In this document: one piece after another, positions 61,501-64,000 of the stretch | Position numbering within the stretch: the first letter of the stretch is position 1 | Layout of the letters: every line of letters starts with the position of its first letter | Assembly: GCA_018806985.1 (NCBI GenBank) | Contig: JADANN010000458.1 | Span: forward strand, 4,292,774 to 4,356,773 | Length of the DNA stretch: 64,000 nucleotides | From: Angiostrongylus vasorum | Taxonomy: Eukaryota; Nematoda; Chromadorea; Rhabditida; Metastrongylidae | Direction of reading: 5' to 3' | Notes under the pieces: model-generated | What the model was told of the DNA's origin: nothing | What the model saw: the letters and a program-made list of their open reading frames with translations, nothing else | Database searches by the model: none | Position numbers and translations under genes: made by a program

Positions 61501-63106
61501 GAGGATAGCCGCACTGGCTCGATGCATCGGTAGGCCACCGCGAGTCATTGTAAAGGCCAGAAATGCATTCAGTCCCCTCCAAACGATGCTTTATGAAGTC
61601 GAATGCATGACACATCCCTCAGCGATTGATCAACGCCGAGAGCTTTTTATTTATTTTATCGAATGGATATACATAGTACGACACAAAGTTCTACGGCTTA
61701 CTGAACTAAAAAGGGACACTGCACATTCAAATCGCTGGCTATGTGCTAACACTGAACTAAAAAGAAACGTGCCTGGCTGGTTATTCTGTGGCACCATTTG
61801 CAGCGACTCATTTGGCGACGATGGCACTTCTTTCTGAGTTGCAGCTCTTTGAAGAGGCTATAATAATATCCATCATGCAGCTGGGAAAGGCATACGGCTT
61901 GCACGAAAACTGCTGTACCTTCAAAGTACCGCATTGATCCCTGCAGGTACCAAATGTCGGTATGTGACGACCAATGTTCCGATACTCTTAAACGATTTCC
62001 GCTAAAGATCAGGAAATTTTGACAACACAACTACTTATTAAACTTTAGAGCGCATCAACTTTTGTCTATGTTTTTTCATTCACACCCATATTTGCTATCT
62101 GTTCCCACCTATACATTGTCACGAAAATTCCAAGTCATCTCAGTGTACGCCATTAGATTGCTGAGCCCCAACTGACGATCGTACTATGTTATTTTTTAGT
62201 GTTGACCGCTGTTATGGCACTGTCGTTCCCAAACTCTCCTTTGTTCGGCTGGTCTAACTTTCACGACTACCACCATGGTGGTAGAGAGAAAATAATTCAA
62301 GTGCTTTTTAGATTAAGCCCTGGTTGTCTGCCTTGGTACAGAATGAGCAGTGAGGCTGAAATACAAGCAGCAAAGGCGGCATTATGGAAGGAAGGTAGAG
62401 ACAAATTATTCGCCTTACATCCTGACACCGTTTCTATTTTGTCTATGGTGGACCTCGTTTTATCACGTTTATTTATATTTCGTATCAATTATTATTTAAT
62501 TATTTACATCCAGACATAAAGCGCTCGTTGTTTACAATGCTTTAGGAAAACATAGACTTCCTAAAATCGGGATTGAATCGAGCGACAGCTCCAGATTTCC
62601 GGAGAATATGCTTTAAAGAAAAAACTTAGTATGTGATGTTTCATTCAAGGTGGTCAACGCTTAACAGAGAATCTACACATGCACATACTGCAAGAGGTTA
62701 TACGAACTTCCGGTGAGAATTTCGACCACCATTTGGCCAGAACGATTGCTAGAGATGGCATCATCAGTCATTTAAAGGGGTAGGTGTCAGCTGGCAGCTC
62801 TGATCCATACTATGAAAAATTTGGCTGTACCAGTGATTGCTATCTATTGCAATTTCCTTTGCAGCTCAGTCAATAAGTCCCTTTTGTCTAAATGTATGTT
62901 AGTGTAACAGTAGGCTTACAAAATCTGACTGCTGTCCGTAAGCACATAACTATATAGACTTAGCACTTTATAGAGTCAGAACTTATCAAGCACATTAAAC
63001 TTTTTTCAGACCACTGATGCTTGATTGGGCTCCTAACGTTTGCGTAAATGTTCCTACTATCCAACAGAAAATATTCGACCAAAGAAAGTCAAACTTGCAA
63101 TTCTGA
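55515..63106 (+). CDS. CK1/TTBK-like protein kinase with degenerate ATP site, 8 exons
   Basis: Exons 55515-55667, 59424-59521, 59623-59730, 59815-59945, 60545-60658, 62312-62447, 62670-62779, 63010-63106 (TGA). They give about 314 residues, normal for the expanded nematode CK1/TTBK kinases. Motifs: ALVKSRHQPKWYNVEIL (N-lobe start), MAIEVKFL where the VAIK-type Lys would be (Glu here), ELRVLNDLRKCKC (helix C region), PFIVMNLLDRNL (hinge), YVHRDVKLTNICIG (catalytic loop intact), LIDYGDA (DYG for DFG), RGDAESWFYMIADL and GCLPWYRM (C-lobe). No Gly-rich loop is visible. Phases agree throughout, but exons 2 and 3 each need one base removed (59487; 59677-59679). The exon 7 acceptor is uncertain, and so is the start: 55536 is an alternative ATG after TTGCAG. 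It may be a pseudokinase or an incipient pseudogene. Confidence 0.8.
55775..56055 (-). repeat. SINE-A copy in kinase intron 1
   Basis: AAGGATAAAGAATAATAGTGCTCTCAACGTTGACC to ACCACAACGCTATACACGCC. The middle has AGGTGATTGAATGCATATTTGACC. Confidence 0.8.
56165..56395 (-). repeat. SINE-A divergent copy
   Basis: GGAGAATAAAACGCACGGCGTTGACCAATCAGTTAGGGG, TAGGTTGAATGCACAGTTAGTC, GTGGATCGAACTAGTGACC. Only the ends are well conserved. Confidence 0.6.
57700..58065 (-). repeat. SINE-C full copy in kinase intron 1
   Basis: CTTCACATCCACTGTACGGATCCCAGCACTTCCCACATTCAATTCG, GGTTGCTGCTTGAGGATTTCCATTTCATC, CAAGTCCGGTACCAATTTCC, GGAATCGAACTAGCAC. It ends at the complement of the tRNA-like start, TACTGTGTTATCCGCTCC. 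Confidence 0.8.
58371..58617 (-). repeat. SINE-A copy with internal deletion
   Basis: AAGGCTGAAGCTCTCGGCGTTGATCAATTCCTGAGGG to GATTGCGCCACATGCACC. About 30 bp (CCTTTACAATGACTCGCGGTGG-type) are missing in the middle. Confidence 0.85.
58750..59105. repeat. SINE-B foldback: inverted pair
   Basis: Left arm TCGGACCGCAGGTGTCTACGGTG...CGCGTTCACCACCACACC. The loop has CAATCACCCGTCAACGGGATTGATC. Right arm GTGGTGGTGAACGCGTTAGCC...CTCAGACACTTGCGGTCCGG, ending AATTGTAGTAGGGAGCAAATAAA. Confidence 0.75.
60785..61052 (-). repeat. SINE-A highly divergent copy
   Basis: GGGATCAACTATAGAGCGCTCTGCGTTGATCG, CGTTTTAGAAAGGTCAGGTACTAATTTGCCGA and ATTGCAGAGCACCTCTAGCGATTACGCAACAGC follow the reverse SINE-A order. 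It lies in kinase intron 5. Confidence 0.55.
61380..61650 (+). repeat. SINE-A full copy with target-site duplication
   Basis: From GGCGCGTGTGGCGCAGTGGTCGG to GATTGATCAACGCCGAGAGC. It is flanked by TATCGAATGAATAT (61364-61377) and TATCGAATGGATAT (61657-61670). One of the best-preserved copies. It lies in kinase intron 5. Confidence 0.9.
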
Positions 63107-63455
63107 AGAAGAAAACGATGAAAGAATTTCAAAATATGGACAGGAGTGTGGGTTTAAATAATGCACGCAGTTCAACACCTACAGGAACAAAGCATAGTGT
63201 TCAACGAAAGACGAAATCGAGGAAGTCACAGACGGAAGGAAGCAAAAAACATTGCTTATGAACCAAAGTCGCTGAGAAATTTACCAGATATGAAGGCTGA
63301 CGAAGCGAAGTCTGTGAGGAGGTCTTCACCTTCGAACATCGATCAAGCGAAGTCAGTGAAGAAGTCTGCAGATGAGAAAACTCTGCATCAGTCACGCAAG
63401 AAAAAAATAGACAAGTCGCAGTTATTTCACTTCAAATATAGTGCATTGTTTTGAT
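63107..63455 (+). other. Lys/Ser-rich open frames after the kinase stop
   Basis: Two overlapping frames behind the kinase TGA are rich in Lys, Arg and Ser: KSRKSQTEGSKKH to 63261 in one frame, and DEAKSVRRSSPSNIDQAKSV ending with TGA at 63452-63454 in the kinase frame. They may be a basic tail of the kinase reached only through one or two indels, or 3' UTR. Confidence 0.3.
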
Positions 63456-63545
63456 AGTTACTGAAAGTGTATGATGAGAATAACTTGGCAAACAACAAAC
63501 TAGTAAAATTCTCCTTACAGTTTGAGTTATTTTGCTACGATGCCC

Positions 63546-63551
63546 AATAAA
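63546..63551 (+). terminator. Candidate poly(A) signal of the kinase gene
   Basis: AATAAA 440 bp after the TGA at 63104-63106 and 180 bp before the next candidate exon. Confidence 0.5.
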
Positions 63552-63731
63552 ACATCCACGCTTTCACTTCAGTTGTTATCATACGTCCTGAGAGTGGTAT
63601 ACGTAACGACCTTGGGGAGATCGCTAACAATGCTTTCAACCCAGGTAGCATCAATCCCCAGGACAGCTAAATACTGACCATCAAAAAAAAGCACAAATTC
63701 CATCCTTTGCAAAGTATTAAGCCGCACAAAG

Positions 63732-63790
63732 ATGGATAATGAGTTGGTGAAATACAGACGAAATAAACAAATGTCTCGGCCGGCTACCAG
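63732..63790 (+). CDS. Possible first exon of a further gene (partial at window end)
   Basis: ATG in good context (CAAAGATGG), 59 open bases, then the perfect donor AG|GTAAGT. The peptide is MDNELVKYRRNKQMSRPAT, ending in phase 2. It faintly recalls short basic N-termini such as that of SAYSvFN-domain proteins, too little to name it. The remaining ~200 bases of the window hold no second exon. Confidence 0.35.
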
Positions 63791-64000
63791 GTAAGTCTCT
63801 TAGATGGCGCGCTAACGGGACGGGACATAGTGATGCTGGGGTGTCGAGAGACCTTAAAACTATCGCGTTTTTGATGTAAAATTCTTCACCTTTCATCTCG
63901 AATGGTTTCATTTTTTAAAGTTAGGTGTGTAACAAATCTTCAATAACGCACGAAACATATTCTTAATTTATTCTACTTTGCATAACTTGTCTACGAATCG

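Noticed and set aside
61349..61837. Conserved protein with [19 protein letters not shown] seen at many places
   Set aside because: It is the SINE-A body read in one frame. Copies have varying frames and stops, and conservation follows DNA rather than codons.
62199..62311. Earlier start of kinase exon 6 (frame beginning VLTAVMALSFPN)
   Set aside because: The phase from exon 5 requires the acceptor at 62310-62311, after which the peptide matches the kinase C-lobe; the upstream open frame has no kinase similarity.

Overview
The window is eukaryotic nuclear DNA, most likely from a parasitic clade V (strongylid or hookworm-like) nematode. Genes are split into many short exons. Acceptors are of the nematode TTTCAG type, and one of them abuts a start codon, as at trans-splice sites. 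Much of the rest is short interspersed repeats and broken RTE-type and Penelope-like retroelements. There are no operons, ribosome binding sites, rRNA genes or CRISPR arrays. The species call is an inference.

Layout (all supported genes lie on the + strand): (1) 222-18057, a full-length alpha-aminoadipic semialdehyde synthase gene (lysine-ketoglutarate reductase plus saccharopine dehydrogenase) in 18 exons. Its introns hold SINEs, RTE remnants, a 0.95-kb Penelope-derived palindrome and TA/GA microsatellites. (2) 18.4-27.8 kb, repeats only: SINEs, a tandem duplication with one SINE-free copy, two opposed RTE remnants and a TA-cored palindrome. (3) 27847-30354, an LRRC20-like leucine-rich-repeat gene in 5 exons. 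(4) 32.6-35.0 kb, a decayed Penelope-like element with RT and GIY-YIG endonuclease pieces and inverted terminal repeats. (5) 40149-47976, a six-exon gene (5' end not found) with an NACT cysteine motif and an FDSHMHG motif. It looks like an uncharacterised cysteine-peptidase-like protein, with an RTE remnant in its first intron. (6) 54561-54805, the last two exons of a Ser/Lys-rich protein. (7) 55515-63106, a CK1/TTBK-like kinase in 8 exons with a degenerate ATP site. (8) 63732-63790, a possible first exon of a further gene.

The genes show no shared pathway: lysine catabolism in mitochondria, an LRR scaffold, a peptidase-like protein and a divergent kinase. The common theme is repeat load. About twenty copies of one tRNA-derived SINE, a tRNA-like foldback family, a third SINE family and a fourth 0.35-kb repeat account for most of the recognisable non-coding sequence. 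Four exons, across three conserved genes, need removal of exactly one base to stay in frame. That fits insertion-type consensus errors better than independent gene decay.
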